A DNA stretch of 44,863 nt from Burkholderiales bacterium (GCA_016196925.1 JACPWS010000013.1:1-44863), one strand, 5' to 3'. Numbered from the stretch's first letter, positions 6,701 through 15,235 are shown. The notes: generated by a model from the letters alone, not told the origin. Numbers and translations are program-made.

Positions 6701-8389
6701 TTATTTGAGTACGATGAATTCGGGCGCTGCGAGTACGAGAGTCAAGGCGGCGTAGATGCGGCGGTAGCGGTTGGCGTCGCTGCCGCCGGCGATGCCGGCC
6801 ACGGCGTTGCTCAGATTGTTCAGGGTAGCTGAACTCAGCTGGCCGGCCGCCAGCACCAGGTTGATTTCGTCGAGCAGGGCCGGCGCGTTGTCGGCCAGCG
6901 GCAGCAGGCTGCTGTAATCGGCCAGCACGTCGCCGATCCCGGTGCTGACGGCGCGCTGCATGAAATTCACGTAACCGACCACCGAGGATTCGTTGGCGAT
7001 CTGGAACTCGGGCGCGACCAGGGCCGCCGTCGCAATCGCGCTGTTGGGCGGCACGTAGCCGGGCCGGAAAAAATTGAAGACCGAGGGCGAGCGGGTCGGA
7101 CTTTGCCCGAGCCGGCTGGCGGGGTCGCTGGTGTTGCCCAGGCCCCAGGCGTCGCTGGCGGAATTGGCATGGTAGGCGCGCGCCCAGGCCAGCAAGCGCA
7201 AGATCGGTTCGCGCAATTTGCCGAATTGCGGATTAGTGAGGTTGGCGCTGTTGCGCGCCTCGTCGTCCAGCAAGATCGCCTTGATCACCGCTTGCAGATT
7301 GCCTTTCACGCCGCCGCCGTCGTTGCCGAACACCGCCGCCACGCGCGCCACATATGCCGGTGCCGGGTTGCTGGTGACCAGGCGCTGGATCAACTGGCGG
7401 CTGATGAAGGGCGCCACGTTGGCATGGGCGAAGAGGATGTCGAGCGCCGCCTTCAGGCTGTCTTCGCCGCTCAGGCCGGCCGGCACCGTAGAACCGAGGA
7501 AGCTGGCGGCGCCGGTTTCATGCCGGCTGGCGACTTGCACCATCGGGCGGCGCAGGAAATCGGGCGTGTCGGCCTTGGCCGCATCCCAGTCCATTTCCCA
7601 GCCGGTAAACACGCGCGCCAGGCCGCTGATGTCGTCCAGGCCATAGGTTTCTTGGTGAGCGCCATTCTGCAGTTGCGGGGTGCCGTCCGGGTTCAGTTGC
7701 AGCAAGCCTATGCTGAACAGCTGCATCACTTCGCGCGCATAGTTTTCATCGGGCAGGGCGCCGGTCGCCGCGTTGTACTTGGTGTTGCCGCGGAAAGTCA
7801 GGTACATGCCCATGGCCGGGCTGGTCGATACCTGTTGCAGCAAGTTGCGGTAATTGCCGAAGCAATTGGCTTCCAGCAGATCGAGGTAGGCGGCGGCCGC
7901 GAACGCTTTCCAGCCGGCGCCGACCAGGCCGTCGATCGCCACCACCAGGATTTCCGATAAAGCCAGCGTGACGCGCTGGCGCAGGGTATCCGGCGCACTG
8001 ATCAGCTTGCGCCAGACGCCGGCGTCGAAGCCGGTTTCCGAATTTCTGTAGCTGAGCGCGTTGTAGCCCTTGGACACCAGACTATCCCAGCGGCTACCCG
8101 AGGCCGGCAGGGCGATTTGCTCGTCCAGCCAGCCGGCATAGCCTAGCGCCTGCACCCGCGCGATCTGGGCGCGGTCGGCGCCCATGCTGGCTTGCGCCAG
8201 GAAGCGCGCGGCCGCGCTGGCCGAAATTGGCGGCGGCGCACTCGCCGTACCGCCCCCGCCCTGGCTGCCGGAAGCGCCGCCGCCGCACGCGGCCAGCGCC
8301 GCCGTGGCGGCGAGGGCGGCCGCTGGCTCCAGAATCTTTTTTGTGGTGGCCGCTGTGGCCGGCACGGCGTCTGCGCTTGGCTCGCTCAT
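6701..8389 (-). CDS. DUF1800 family protein, probable lipoprotein
   Basis: A 562-residue protein. DUF1800 features are visible: AARFLAQASMGADRAQIARV (residues 60-80), ENYAREVMQLFSIGLLQLNPDG, the DISGLARVFTGWEMD segment, and a C-terminal PSVFNFFRPGYVPPNS. The N-terminus has a hydrophobic run ending in LAAC followed by Gly/Ser (Cys at about residue 35), which looks like a lipobox after an unusually long n-region. The function of DUF1800 is unknown. It is the first gene of the operon with DUF1501. The ATG at 8389 is used as start; the 257 bp upstream contain a TTGACA-like hexamer near 8490 on the minus strand but no convincing -10. Confidence 0.9.
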   Translation of the reverse strand: MSEPSADAVPATAATTKKILEPAAALAATAALAACGGGASGSQGGGGTASAPPPISASAAARFLAQASMGADRAQIARVQALGYAGWLDEQIALPASGSRWDSLVSKGYNALSYRNSETGFDAGVWRKLISAPDTLRQRVTLALSEILVVAIDGLVGAGWKAFAAAAYLDLLEANCFGNYRNLLQQVSTSPAMGMYLTFRGNTKYNAATGALPDENYAREVMQLFSIGLLQLNPDGTPQLQNGAHQETYGLDDISGLARVFTGWEMDWDAAKADTPDFLRRPMVQVASRHETGAASFLGSTVPAGLSGEDSLKAALDILFAHANVAPFISRQLIQRLVTSNPAPAYVARVAAVFGNDGGGVKGNLQAVIKAILLDDEARNSANLTNPQFGKLREPILRLLAWARAYHANSASDAWGLGNTSDPASRLGQSPTRSPSVFNFFRPGYVPPNSAIATAALVAPEFQIANESSVVGYVNFMQRAVSTGIGDVLADYSSLLPLADNAPALLDEINLVLAAGQLSSATLNNLSNAVAGIAGGSDANRYRRIYAALTLVLAAPEFIVLK

Positions 8390-8646
8390 GGTCTGGTTCC
8401 CGTTTGTTTTAAAATTATCCGCTCACCTGCTTGCCACTGCACAATAGATGATAGCTTGCCTGTTGCACACGCGGAATTTGTAAGCAGTTGTCAATTGTGT
8501 CAACAAATTACCACTAAAAACCGGGGCCGCAGTGCCAACCGTCGCCGACGGCAACATCGTTTGTTACACATTCATCGCGCGCGCAGCGGCCGGAATTGCA
8601 CGCCCGGATACAATCTTTGTTACAGGAAGTCGCGGCGGTTTGAGGT

Positions 8647-9513
8647 ATGCTTGCCGGCTTGAGTCAGCTTATCCGTCCTCCGTCCATGAAGTTGAGCATA
8701 GAAGCGCCCGAAAATGAAGTCGCCCTGCCCGGCGAAGTGCATCTGCATATCCGCTTTCGCCCGGTGAATCTGTTCGGCGTTGTGCTGGTGCTGCTGACTC
8801 ATGGCTTGCTGCTGTATTTCCTGTTGAGCATGCATACCATCAAGAAGCAGGGCGATAACGGCGGCAACCCCCTGCTGCTGCTGCTGGACCAGGCCGCGCT
8901 GGCGAAAATGGCCGCCGCCGAAACCAAGAAAAGCAAAACCAAAGCACCGCCCATCACGCCACACAGAAAAGCCATCACCCCGCCCGCCGTCGCCACGGCC
9001 GTGGCGGAGCAAGCCCCGCTAGTGCCGCCACCGCCGCAAGCCGAAGCGCCAGACATGATGGCCATGCTGAACGCCGCGCGCGAACGGCGGCGCGCCGCGA
9101 ACGAAGCCGCCGCCCAGGAAAACGAAGCCGCCAGCCAGGCCGGACGCGGCCTGACGCCGCAACAGGTGGCGGAAGCCAATGTGCGGCGCAGCATGCAACA
9201 GGCGGCCGGGCGCGAAGGCACCAACGGCGTATTCCAGATTCTGAGCAAGAGCACGCGCATGGGCAGCTTTGCCTTCAATGGCTGGCGCCCGAATGGCAAC
9301 AGCAACTGGAGACAAGTCGTCGAAGTCGACGCCGGCCTCGGCGGCGATGTCGAACTGGCGCTGGTGCGGCGCATGATAGAGCTGATACGCAGCCATTATC
9401 AGGGCGACTTCAGCTGGGATTCGCGCCGCCTCGGGCGCGTGATCAACCTATCGGCACGGCCGCAAGATCAGGCCGGGCTGGAGGCGTTTTTGATGAAGGA
9501 GTTTTTTAGCTGA
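8647..9513 (+). CDS. TonB-topology membrane-anchored protein, function unknown
   Basis: It has up to 288 residues. A soluble N-terminus is followed by one membrane span (residues about 42-60, LFGVVLVLLTHGLLLYFLL), a Lys/Pro/Ala-rich linker (TKAPPITPHRKAITPPAVA, PLVPPPPQAEAPD), an Arg/Ala/Glu-rich helix, and a compact C-terminal domain (FNGWRPNGNSNWRQVVEVD to the end). The layout resembles TonB/TolA energy-transducing proteins, but I see no TonB C-terminal YP motif, so the function is not assigned. The start is uncertain: ATG at 8647 or ATG at 8686; neither has a good ribosome binding site. It stands alone between divergent and convergent neighbours. Confidence 0.65.
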   Translation: MLAGLSQLIRPPSMKLSIEAPENEVALPGEVHLHIRFRPVNLFGVVLVLLTHGLLLYFLLSMHTIKKQGDNGGNPLLLLLDQAALAKMAAAETKKSKTKAPPITPHRKAITPPAVATAVAEQAPLVPPPPQAEAPDMMAMLNAARERRRAANEAAAQENEAASQAGRGLTPQQVAEANVRRSMQQAAGREGTNGVFQILSKSTRMGSFAFNGWRPNGNSNWRQVVEVDAGLGGDVELALVRRMIELIRSHYQGDFSWDSRRLGRVINLSARPQDQAGLEAFLMKEFFS

Positions 9514-9583
9514 GCGTAGCCACGCTTTGCCTGCATACGCCTGGCGCTGCTGCAAGGATGCGCCGTCAGCGAGCGCCGGGGGT

Positions 9584-10528
9584 TTATTTTTTGGCCGAAA
9601 CCAGATAAGACAGCGCCGAGCCGCTATCCCAGTAAGCGCCTGCGGCAAGCTGCTCTGTCATTTGTTGCAAGCGCGCCGGCCTGCGCGCATGGTAGCGCGC
9701 CACGAAAGCCTGCGCCTGCGGGTCGGCAAGCGCAGCGATCCAGCGATTGACTTGTCCCTCCCACAGCGCGCCGCGCGCCTCTTCTTGCATGGACAGTCTT
9801 TCGGCGAGTTTTGCCTGCGTTTCACGGTCCGCATAGGGCGGCAAATTGGGTCTGGCCTTGTCGGATAAATGGCCGACGACGTTGTCGAATCCCGCAAGCC
9901 GGAACAGCTGCGGCAGCCGGTCGCCGAGCGAGAGCACGCCTTCCCCGGCGGCTTGCTTGCCCCGTTCGCACAGCAGCGCATAGCGAAACGCGTCGCATAA
10001 TTCGTCGACGGAATTCTCGGCGTTCAGAGAATTGGCGATCGCAGCTTGCGCCAGGTTGCAGGGCTCGACACAGATCACGATACCGCCGGGGCGAACGACC
10101 CGCCGCATTTCCTTGAGCGCTGCGAGCGGATCGGCCAGATGCATCAGCACGGTTTGACAGCTAACGACATCGAAACTGTCATCCGCATACGGCAGGCGAT
10201 GGGCGTCGCCTTGCCGGAACTCCAGCGTCGCGCCATGCGTCGCAAACGCCGCTGGTATGCCGGCGTCGCCGGCCGCCCATTTGGGATCGTAGTCCATGGC
10301 GACCACATGGGTGCCGGCCGCCATTCTTTGCGCCAACTGCAGACTCCAGTGGCAACGGCCGCAGCCGACATCCAGCAATTGCCGGTAGCCCGATAACTGC
10401 CAGCGTTGCGCCATCAGATCGAGGAAGTCGGGGTTCCACCAATAGTCGCGATGTGCGCCGAAATGCTCCTCGGAATGCGCGAGCGGTGCAGGCGGCGGCT
10501 GAATAGGGTGGGCGGCAGTGGTTTGCAT
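9584..10528 (-). CDS. Class I SAM-dependent methyltransferase
   Basis: A 314-residue soluble protein with the Rossmann-type SAM-binding motifs: motif I LLDVGCGRCHWSLQLAQ (residues about 51-67), an acidic end of strand 2 (VVAMDYDP), GDAHRLPYADDSFDVVSC (motif II region) and a VVRPGGIVICVEP segment (motif III). This matches the Methyltransf_11/25 group. The C-terminal 130 residues are a helical cap of unknown specificity, so the methyl acceptor cannot be named. The ATG at 10528 is the first in frame. It is a monocistronic minus-strand gene with a 418-bp upstream gap holding two tandem palindromes. Confidence 0.85.
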   Translation of the reverse strand: MQTTAAHPIQPPPAPLAHSEEHFGAHRDYWWNPDFLDLMAQRWQLSGYRQLLDVGCGRCHWSLQLAQRMAAGTHVVAMDYDPKWAAGDAGIPAAFATHGATLEFRQGDAHRLPYADDSFDVVSCQTVLMHLADPLAALKEMRRVVRPGGIVICVEPCNLAQAAIANSLNAENSVDELCDAFRYALLCERGKQAAGEGVLSLGDRLPQLFRLAGFDNVVGHLSDKARPNLPPYADRETQAKLAERLSMQEEARGALWEGQVNRWIAALADPQAQAFVARYHARRPARLQQMTEQLAAGAYWDSGSALSYLVSAKK

Positions 10529-10646
10529 ACGGATGCTCTATTCTGATTTTTGTAGCGCTTGAACTCGGTAGTTCTGCAAGATTTTTGCACGAGACAACGG
10601 TGAGTTTTTTCTAGACTTGATAGTCAATATTGCCGGCCGGGTGCAA

Positions 10647-10687
10647 CTGAGCACTAGGTACTCAGGTAAAACGCCCGATATTTTACC
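10647..10687. promoter_or_regulatory. Two tandem palindromes upstream of methyltransferase
   Basis: The first palindrome is CTGAGCAC-TAG-GTACTCAG (8-bp arms, one mismatch, 10647-10665). The second is GGTAAAA (10665-10671) with TTTTACC (10681-10687) around a 9-base loop. They lie about 120-160 bp upstream of the methyltransferase ATG and may be operator sites. The rest of the gap (10529-10946) shows no open reading frame with a ribosome binding site and nothing else I can name. Confidence 0.35.
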
Positions 10688-10946
10688 AATTTGTCTATTC
10701 TTACAGGAAAGTTTTTAAGCCTTTTGACGCTGCCGGCCGGCGGCGACGGCGCGCCAACGGGCTGCCGGAATTCTGCCAGGCCGTGCGCTCAAACAAGCAG
10801 GCGCCCGGCAGGCGTATCGTAACGGGACATACCCCAATCCAGTATATGCAGGAACCGCTTAGTCCATCCTCACCACAGACTTGCTTTTTAAAAGATTCTG
10901 GGGGGTATATGGATGCCAGCGGAAATTCAAGGGCGCTCCCATGCGC

Positions 10947-11216
10947 TCATTCGTAGTGCGACCACATGCGCAGTACCTTGATGATTTTCTCTTCTGGCAA
11001 GACGGCATAGACCAGGCGGTGCTGAATATTGATGCGTCTTGAGTAGGCGCCGCTTAAGTCGCCGACCAGCTTTTCATACGGCGGCGGATTTTGAAATGGA
11101 TTTTCCTGGATGAGGGCTAATAGCTCTTGCGCTTTGAGCTTCAGTCCACTGGCGGCCAGTTTTTGAGCATCTTTCTGAGCGTGTTTAGTGTAGACCAGTT
11201 GCCAGTTACTCACCAA
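10947..11216 (-). CDS. YoeB/Txe-family toxin
   Basis: 89 residues, Txe/YoeB family. The likely catalytic residues are present: Glu48 in PPPYEKL, Arg67 in IQHRLVY, and His87-Tyr88 followed by a single Glu. The family cleaves translated mRNA on the ribosome. It overlaps the end of its antitoxin gene by seven bases on the minus strand. It is clearly a different lineage from the YoeB at 4637-4891, so the two modules are not recent duplicates. Confidence 0.92.
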   Translation of the reverse strand: MVSNWQLVYTKHAQKDAQKLAASGLKLKAQELLALIQENPFQNPPPYEKLVGDLSGAYSRRINIQHRLVYAVLPEEKIIKVLRMWSHYE

Positions 11217-11452
11217 TCCAACTCCTTGGCGCAGGTGTCGACAGGCTCGGCCATCCCTTCCTTGATGGACTCACGCATGCCCGGCACCGAGAGCAGATAC
11301 AAGGTTTCCTGAATCGCTTGCCAGTCTTCGGCCGACAGCAGGACCGCGTTGTTACGCTTGCCCGAGATGGTAATCGCTTGATGCGACTCGGCCGCCTCGT
11401 CCATGAGGCGGTACAGGTTGGCGCGTGCTTCGCTGGCAGTCAGTGTTTGCAT
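11210..11452 (-). CDS. Phd/YefM-family antitoxin (Axe-like)
   Basis: 80 residues, starting MQTLTASEARANLYRLMDEAAESHQAITISGKRNNAVLLS, the Phd/YefM N-terminal DNA-binding fold, then DWQAIQETLYLLS and an acidic C-terminal tail that should bind the toxin. The ATG at 11452 follows AAAGGAG. It is the first gene of the pair with the toxin. An inverted repeat at 11474-11491 lies about 20 bp upstream as operator candidate. Confidence 0.92.
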   Translation of the reverse strand: MQTLTASEARANLYRLMDEAAESHQAITISGKRNNAVLLSAEDWQAIQETLYLLSVPGMRESIKEGMAEPVDTCAKELDW

Positions 11453-11473
11453 GAGGAACTCCTTTTGCCTAAG

Positions 11474-11491
11474 CGTACGTCATTCGGTACG
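11474..11491. promoter_or_regulatory. Candidate antitoxin operator (GTAC-N8-GTAC)
   Basis: CGTAC (11474-11478) and GTACG (11487-11491) form an inverted repeat with an 8-base spacer, upstream of the antitoxin start. The GTAC tetramers are 12 bp apart, matching the spacing at 5163-5178 upstream of yefM. The remaining sequence up to dctA (11492-11781) holds the dctA upstream region; I see no gene and no convincing sigma-54 site in it. Confidence 0.55.
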
Positions 11492-11781
11492 TGTCGTCAA
11501 CTAAATTAAAAAGAAACCTGAAGAATTGCTTGTCCTCGAACAAATGTTTAATCTTCGCCATCCTGGCCAAGACGTGCCCACGCAGTTGCTCTGCCTTGCT
11601 CCAGTCTGTCTCCTTTCGCATCCATTAGCCCGGCATCGCCTCGGGTCGCGCGCCGGAGTGTGGAAAGCCACAATTGCCGCGCTTAACGCAATTTTCAATA
11701 ATGGCGCCACTGACGGAAATCCATTCCGCTTTGCCGGCGCACACCAGCCGGCGCTTATCACCCATCCAACGGAGACTAAGG

Positions 11782-13104
11782 ATGAACCAGCAGCCACTCT
11801 ACAAATCCCTGTATTTTCAGGTCATCACGGCCATCGCTCTCGGCGTTGTTCTGGGCCACTTTTACCCGGAATCGGGCGCCGCCATGAAGCCGCTAGGCGA
11901 CGGCTTCATCAAGCTGATCAAGATGATGATCGCGCCGATTATCTTTTGCACGGTGGTGGTCGGCATCGCCGGCATGGAAGACATGAAAAAAGTCGGCAAG
12001 ACCGGCGGCCTGGCGCTCTTGTATTTTGAAGTGGTCAGCACGCTGGCCCTGATCATCGGCCTGATCGTGGTGAATGTATGGCAACCGGGCGGCGGCATGC
12101 ACATCGACGTGCATACGCTCGACACCAAGGCGGTCGCCGCTTTCGCCGGCCCCGGCAAGATGCAAAGCACCACCGAATTCCTGATGTCTATCATTCCCTC
12201 CACGGTCGTCGACGCGTTTGCCAAGGGCGAGATTCTGCAAGTCTTGCTGATCTCGGTATTCTTCGGTTTTGCGCTGCACCGCTTCGGCGGACGCGGCACC
12301 ATGATTTTCGATTTCATCGAAAAATTCTCGCACGTCTTGTTCGTGATCGTCGGCTATATCATGAAGGCGGCCCCGGTCGGCGCATTCGGCGCGATGGCTT
12401 TCACTATCGGCAAATTCGGCCTGCATTCGCTACTGTCACTTGTTGAATTGATGGGTTCGTTCTACCTGACTTGCCTGATCTTCATCTTCGTGGTGCTCGG
12501 CACTATCGCCAGAGTCCATGGTTTCAGCATCTGGAAATTCATCAAATACATCAAGGAAGAATTGCTGATTGTGCTCGGCACTTCCTCGTCCGAATCGGTG
12601 CTGCCGCGCATGATGGCCAAGCTGGAAAACCTGGGCGTGAAAAAATCGGTGGTGGGCCTGGTGATCCCTACCGGCTACTCGTTCAACCTGGACGGCACTT
12701 CGATCTACCTGACCATGGCGGCGGTGTTCATCGCGCAAGCGACCGACACGCCGATGACGCTGATGCAGCAAGTCACCTTGCTGGCGGTCTTGTTGCTGAC
12801 CTCAAAAGGCGCGGCCGGCATCACCGGCAGCGGTTTCATCGTGCTGGCCGCCACGCTGTCGGCGGTCAAGGGCGTGCCGGTCGAAGGCCTGGCGCTGATA
12901 CTCGGGATCGACCGCTTCATGTCGGAAGCGCGCGCCCTGACCAACCTGGTCGGCAACGGCGTGGCCACCATCGTGGTCGGCCAATGGGGCAACGATGTCG
13001 ATATCGTGAAAATGCAAAAACGGCTGAACAATGAAACGGTGGAAGAAGCCGACGAGCCGGAACAAGTACTCGATAAAACCCATCCGCATATGGCGCTGCG
13101 CTAA
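11782..13104 (+). CDS. dctA: C4-dicarboxylate:cation symporter DctA
   Basis: It has 440 residues from the ATG at 11782, preceded by GGAGACTAAGG; upstream in-frame codons are non-coding. It belongs to the DAACS/GltP family: [21 protein letters not shown] at the start, [18 protein letters not shown], the serine-rich re-entrant loop [29 protein letters not shown], and [15 protein letters not shown]. About eight membrane helices and two hairpin loops are expected. It imports succinate, fumarate and malate with protons or sodium. No dctBD two-component genes are adjacent. A strong intrinsic terminator follows immediately. Confidence 0.96.
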   Translation: MNQQPLYKSLYFQVITAIALGVVLGHFYPESGAAMKPLGDGFIKLIKMMIAPIIFCTVVVGIAGMEDMKKVGKTGGLALLYFEVVSTLALIIGLIVVNVWQPGGGMHIDVHTLDTKAVAAFAGPGKMQSTTEFLMSIIPSTVVDAFAKGEILQVLLISVFFGFALHRFGGRGTMIFDFIEKFSHVLFVIVGYIMKAAPVGAFGAMAFTIGKFGLHSLLSLVELMGSFYLTCLIFIFVVLGTIARVHGFSIWKFIKYIKEELLIVLGTSSSESVLPRMMAKLENLGVKKSVVGLVIPTGYSFNLDGTSIYLTMAAVFIAQATDTPMTLMQQVTLLAVLLLTSKGAAGITGSGFIVLAATLSAVKGVPVEGLALILGIDRFMSEARALTNLVGNGVATIVVGQWGNDVDIVKMQKRLNNETVEEADEPEQVLDKTHPHMALR

Positions 13105-13134
13105 AGAAAAACGGACCCGCGGGTCCGTTTTTCT
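13105..13134 (+). terminator. Intrinsic terminator of dctA
   Basis: A perfect 30-bp palindrome, AGAAAAACGGACCCG followed by CGGGTCCGTTTTTCT. The GC core sits between A and T tracts, giving a rho-independent terminator that could work in both directions. It starts directly after the TAA at 13102-13104. Confidence 0.93.
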
Positions 13135-13149
13135 TTACGCCGATTGCAA

Positions 13150-13441
13150 TATTCAGCTCTCATGGGAAACATTAAAACCTCTCAACACAGAGGCACTGAG
13201 ATGCACAGAGAAAACCTTAACAACCCCCTGCTCCACCACAGAGAAAAACAGGAAGATCAGGGTTTCCTCCTGCTTTTTCTCTGTGTCTCTGTGTCTCTGT
13301 GTCTCTGTGGTGAGGGGTTTGATGCTCGCTTGGCCCCTGCGTAAGTTTTTCGCTTCATGCGATTGCCCTGCGTGCGCACCGTGTTCGCCGTGTTTAAACA
13401 GGTTTTTGAGATTTTTTTTGTGTTTTTCGTATTTTTCGTGG
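13150..13441. repeat. Composite repeat: ACACAGAG inverted arms plus CACGAAA-type arm
   Basis: The left arm (13174-13220) contains CCTCTCAACACAGAGGCAC and CACAGAGAAAA. The right arm (13273-13320) is its approximate reverse complement and includes four perfect tandem copies of the octamer TCTCTGTG at 13278-13309. A TTTCGTG-type string follows at 13412-13441. A homologous composite, starting from ATTCAGC, occurs at 22400-22520. The repeats fill most of the 444-bp gap between dctA and the Hsp70 gene; no gene is seen in that gap. Confidence 0.65.
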
Positions 13442-13514
13442 ACAAAACGCTCTCTTTTGCCGACGTTCAGCTTGCATTCGCGTTTTACGATCCGGCAGTC
13501 GGATGGAAATCGTC

Positions 13515-13520
13515 TATAAT
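13515..13520 (+). promoter_or_regulatory. Candidate -10 box of the Hsp70-like gene
   Basis: A perfect TATAAT lies 29 bp upstream of the ATG at 13549. No good -35 hexamer stands 16-18 bp further upstream, so the assignment is tentative. Confidence 0.4.
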
Positions 13521-13548
13521 CGCTGCCCGCTTTTTCATCAGGAACATC

Positions 13549-14823
13549 ATGTCGCTAGCTTGTGGAGTAGATTTCGGCACCTCGAACTCGACGGTAGGCT
13601 GGCACCGGGCCGGCTCGCCGGCGCTGCTGGCGCTGGAACAAGATAAGACTACCCTGCCTTCGGTCGTGTTTTTCAATGCCGAAGACGAGGAAGTCAGTTA
13701 CGGTCGCGCCGCGCTGGCCACGTATCTGGCCGGTTACGAAGGCCGCCTGATGCGCTCCATGAAGAGCCTGCTCGGCACCAGCCTGATGGAAGGCCAGACC
13801 GAAGTGCACGGGCGGGCGCTGCCGTTTCGCCATTTGCTGGCGCAATTCATCGGCGAGCTGAAAAGCCGCGCCGAAGCGGCGGCCGGGCAAAGCTTCAGCC
13901 GCGCGGTGCTGGGGCGCCCGGTGCATTTCATCGACGACAACCGCAAGGCCGACCGGCTGGCGCAAGATACGCTGGAACAGATCGCGCGCGCCGCCGGCTT
14001 CGCGGAAATCGAATTCCAGTACGAGCCTATCGCCGCCGCCTTCGATTACGAATCGCGCATCAACCGGGAAGAGCTGGTCTTGATCGCCGATATCGGCGGC
14101 GGCACCTCGGATTTCTCGCTGGTGCGCTTGTCGCCTGAACGTTCGAAACAGCTCGACCGTCACGCCGACATCCTGGCCAACGGCGGCGTCCACCTAGGCG
14201 GCACCGATTTCGATAAATACCTGAGCCTGAGCCAGGTCATGCCCTTGCTCGGCTTGGGCGGGCGGCTGGCCAGCCAGACCGACATTCCTTCCAGCTATTA
14301 TTTCAACCTGGCGACCTGGCACACGATCAACCTCGCTTATACCCAGAAAGTCTGGCGCGAATTGCAGGATGTGTATCGCGACATCGGCGACGGCGCAACC
14401 AGGCTGCGTTTCGAACGCCTGTTGAATCTGGTCGAACAGCGCGACGGCCACTGGCTGGCGATCAAGTCGGAAGAAGCGAAGATACTGCTGTCGGATCAGG
14501 ACAGCATCGCCTTGCCGCTGGAAAGGCTGCGCAGCCGATCCGATGCGCTAAGCTGCACGCTGACGCTCGATCAGGCCGGCTTGCAGCAAGCGATCGCGCA
14601 GCTGACCGCGACCATCGCGCAAACCGTGGCACAGGTCTTGCAAGACGCGCAGATTCAACCAGGGCAAGTCGACACCGTATTTTTCACCGGCGGCGCCAGC
14701 GGTGTGCGCGGCTTGCGCCGGCAAATCGCCGCCGTCGTCCCGCAGGCGAAGCAGGTCGAGGGCGACTTGTTCGGCAGTATAGGCAGCGGCCTGGCGCTCG
14801 ATGCGGCGCGCCGTTTTGCTTGA
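13549..14823 (+). CDS. Hsp70-family chaperone, YegD-like
   Basis: It has 424 residues from the ATG at 13549 (AGGAAC just upstream). All three ATPase motifs of the actin/Hsp70 fold are visible: GVDFGTSNSTVG (residues 6-17), ADIGGGTSDFSLV, and FFTGGASGVRGLRRQI near the C-terminus. The protein ends shortly after the nucleotide-binding domain, so the peptide-binding domain and lid of DnaK are absent, as in E. coli YegD. Its function is uncertain; a regulatory or specialised chaperone ATPase is likely. It is monocistronic. A small hairpin (GCATACG/CGTATGC, 14839-14856) follows the stop codon without a T-tract. Confidence 0.88.
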   Translation: MSLACGVDFGTSNSTVGWHRAGSPALLALEQDKTTLPSVVFFNAEDEEVSYGRAALATYLAGYEGRLMRSMKSLLGTSLMEGQTEVHGRALPFRHLLAQFIGELKSRAEAAAGQSFSRAVLGRPVHFIDDNRKADRLAQDTLEQIARAAGFAEIEFQYEPIAAAFDYESRINREELVLIADIGGGTSDFSLVRLSPERSKQLDRHADILANGGVHLGGTDFDKYLSLSQVMPLLGLGGRLASQTDIPSSYYFNLATWHTINLAYTQKVWRELQDVYRDIGDGATRLRFERLLNLVEQRDGHWLAIKSEEAKILLSDQDSIALPLERLRSRSDALSCTLTLDQAGLQQAIAQLTATIAQTVAQVLQDAQIQPGQVDTVFFTGGASGVRGLRRQIAAVVPQAKQVEGDLFGSIGSGLALDAARRFA

Positions 14824-14928
14824 ACCTGTAAGCATGATGCATACGCTACCGTATGCGACCGCCGCTCCCCCCCATCCCAAGCTTCCCCTGCGAAGTAATA
14901 CATTTCAATTAAGCCGTATACTTCGCTT

Positions 14929-15035
14929 CGTCATTCCGGCGCAGGGTGTCGCAGGGGTTTCATGGGGCACGCCCCATGCCTGCAAAACGATCTTCGCTTG
15001 CAAGCGAAGATTCCAAAAGCAACGCCGGAATCTAG
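14929..15035 (+). repeat. 106-bp-type palindromic repeat, copy 2 (divergent palindromes)
   Basis: It has the same ends (CGTCATTCCGGCGCAGGGTG and CGGAATCTAG) and the same two-palindrome layout as 3119-3224, but the palindromes have different sequences: CATGGGGC-AC-GCCCCATG (14961-14978) and a 22-bp perfect palindrome at 14990-15011. It stands head-to-head with copy 3. Confidence 0.65.
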
Positions 15036-15056
15036 TGGCGTAACAGCCTAAAGACG

Positions 15057-15162
15057 CTGGATCCCCCCTTGCAGGGCGCACTTGAGCTTACATGCTCAAG
15101 TCGTTTCACAGGCGGGCAGCATGCTGCCCGAATTCCCTGTTACACCCTGCGCAGGGATGACG
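15057..15162 (-). repeat. 106-bp palindromic repeat, copy 3
   Basis: Read on the minus strand it matches 3119-3224 at 91 of 106 positions by hand alignment. It has an 18-bp perfect palindrome CGGGCAGCATGCTGCCCG (15113-15130) and an imperfect CTTGAGC/GCTCAAG pair (15081-15100). With copy 2 it fills the 412-bp gap between the Hsp70 gene and the Spy-like gene; no gene is seen there. Confidence 0.8.
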
Positions 15163-15235
15163 ACTTTCCATTTACGGTTTAACTTGACAGCATTCCGACC
15201 CGTGAGGGGAAGGGGTTTTCACAGCAAGCTAGATA

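Noticed and set aside
10620..10720. Riboswitch ahead of the methyltransferase
   Set aside because: The two hairpins do not match any aptamer core I can recognise; listed only as palindromes.
10867..10970. Tiny plus-strand peptide frame starting ATGGATGCC
   Set aside because: Only 15 codons, overlapping the toxin gene end, with no independent support.
11560..11781. Sigma-54 promoter upstream of dctA
   Set aside because: I looked for GG-N10-GC elements (for example around 11568 and 11660), but the spacing does not fit, and no dctBD genes are adjacent.
13278..13309. CRISPR-like array suggested by short tandem repeats
   Set aside because: The unit is only 8 bp, with no spacers and no cas genes.
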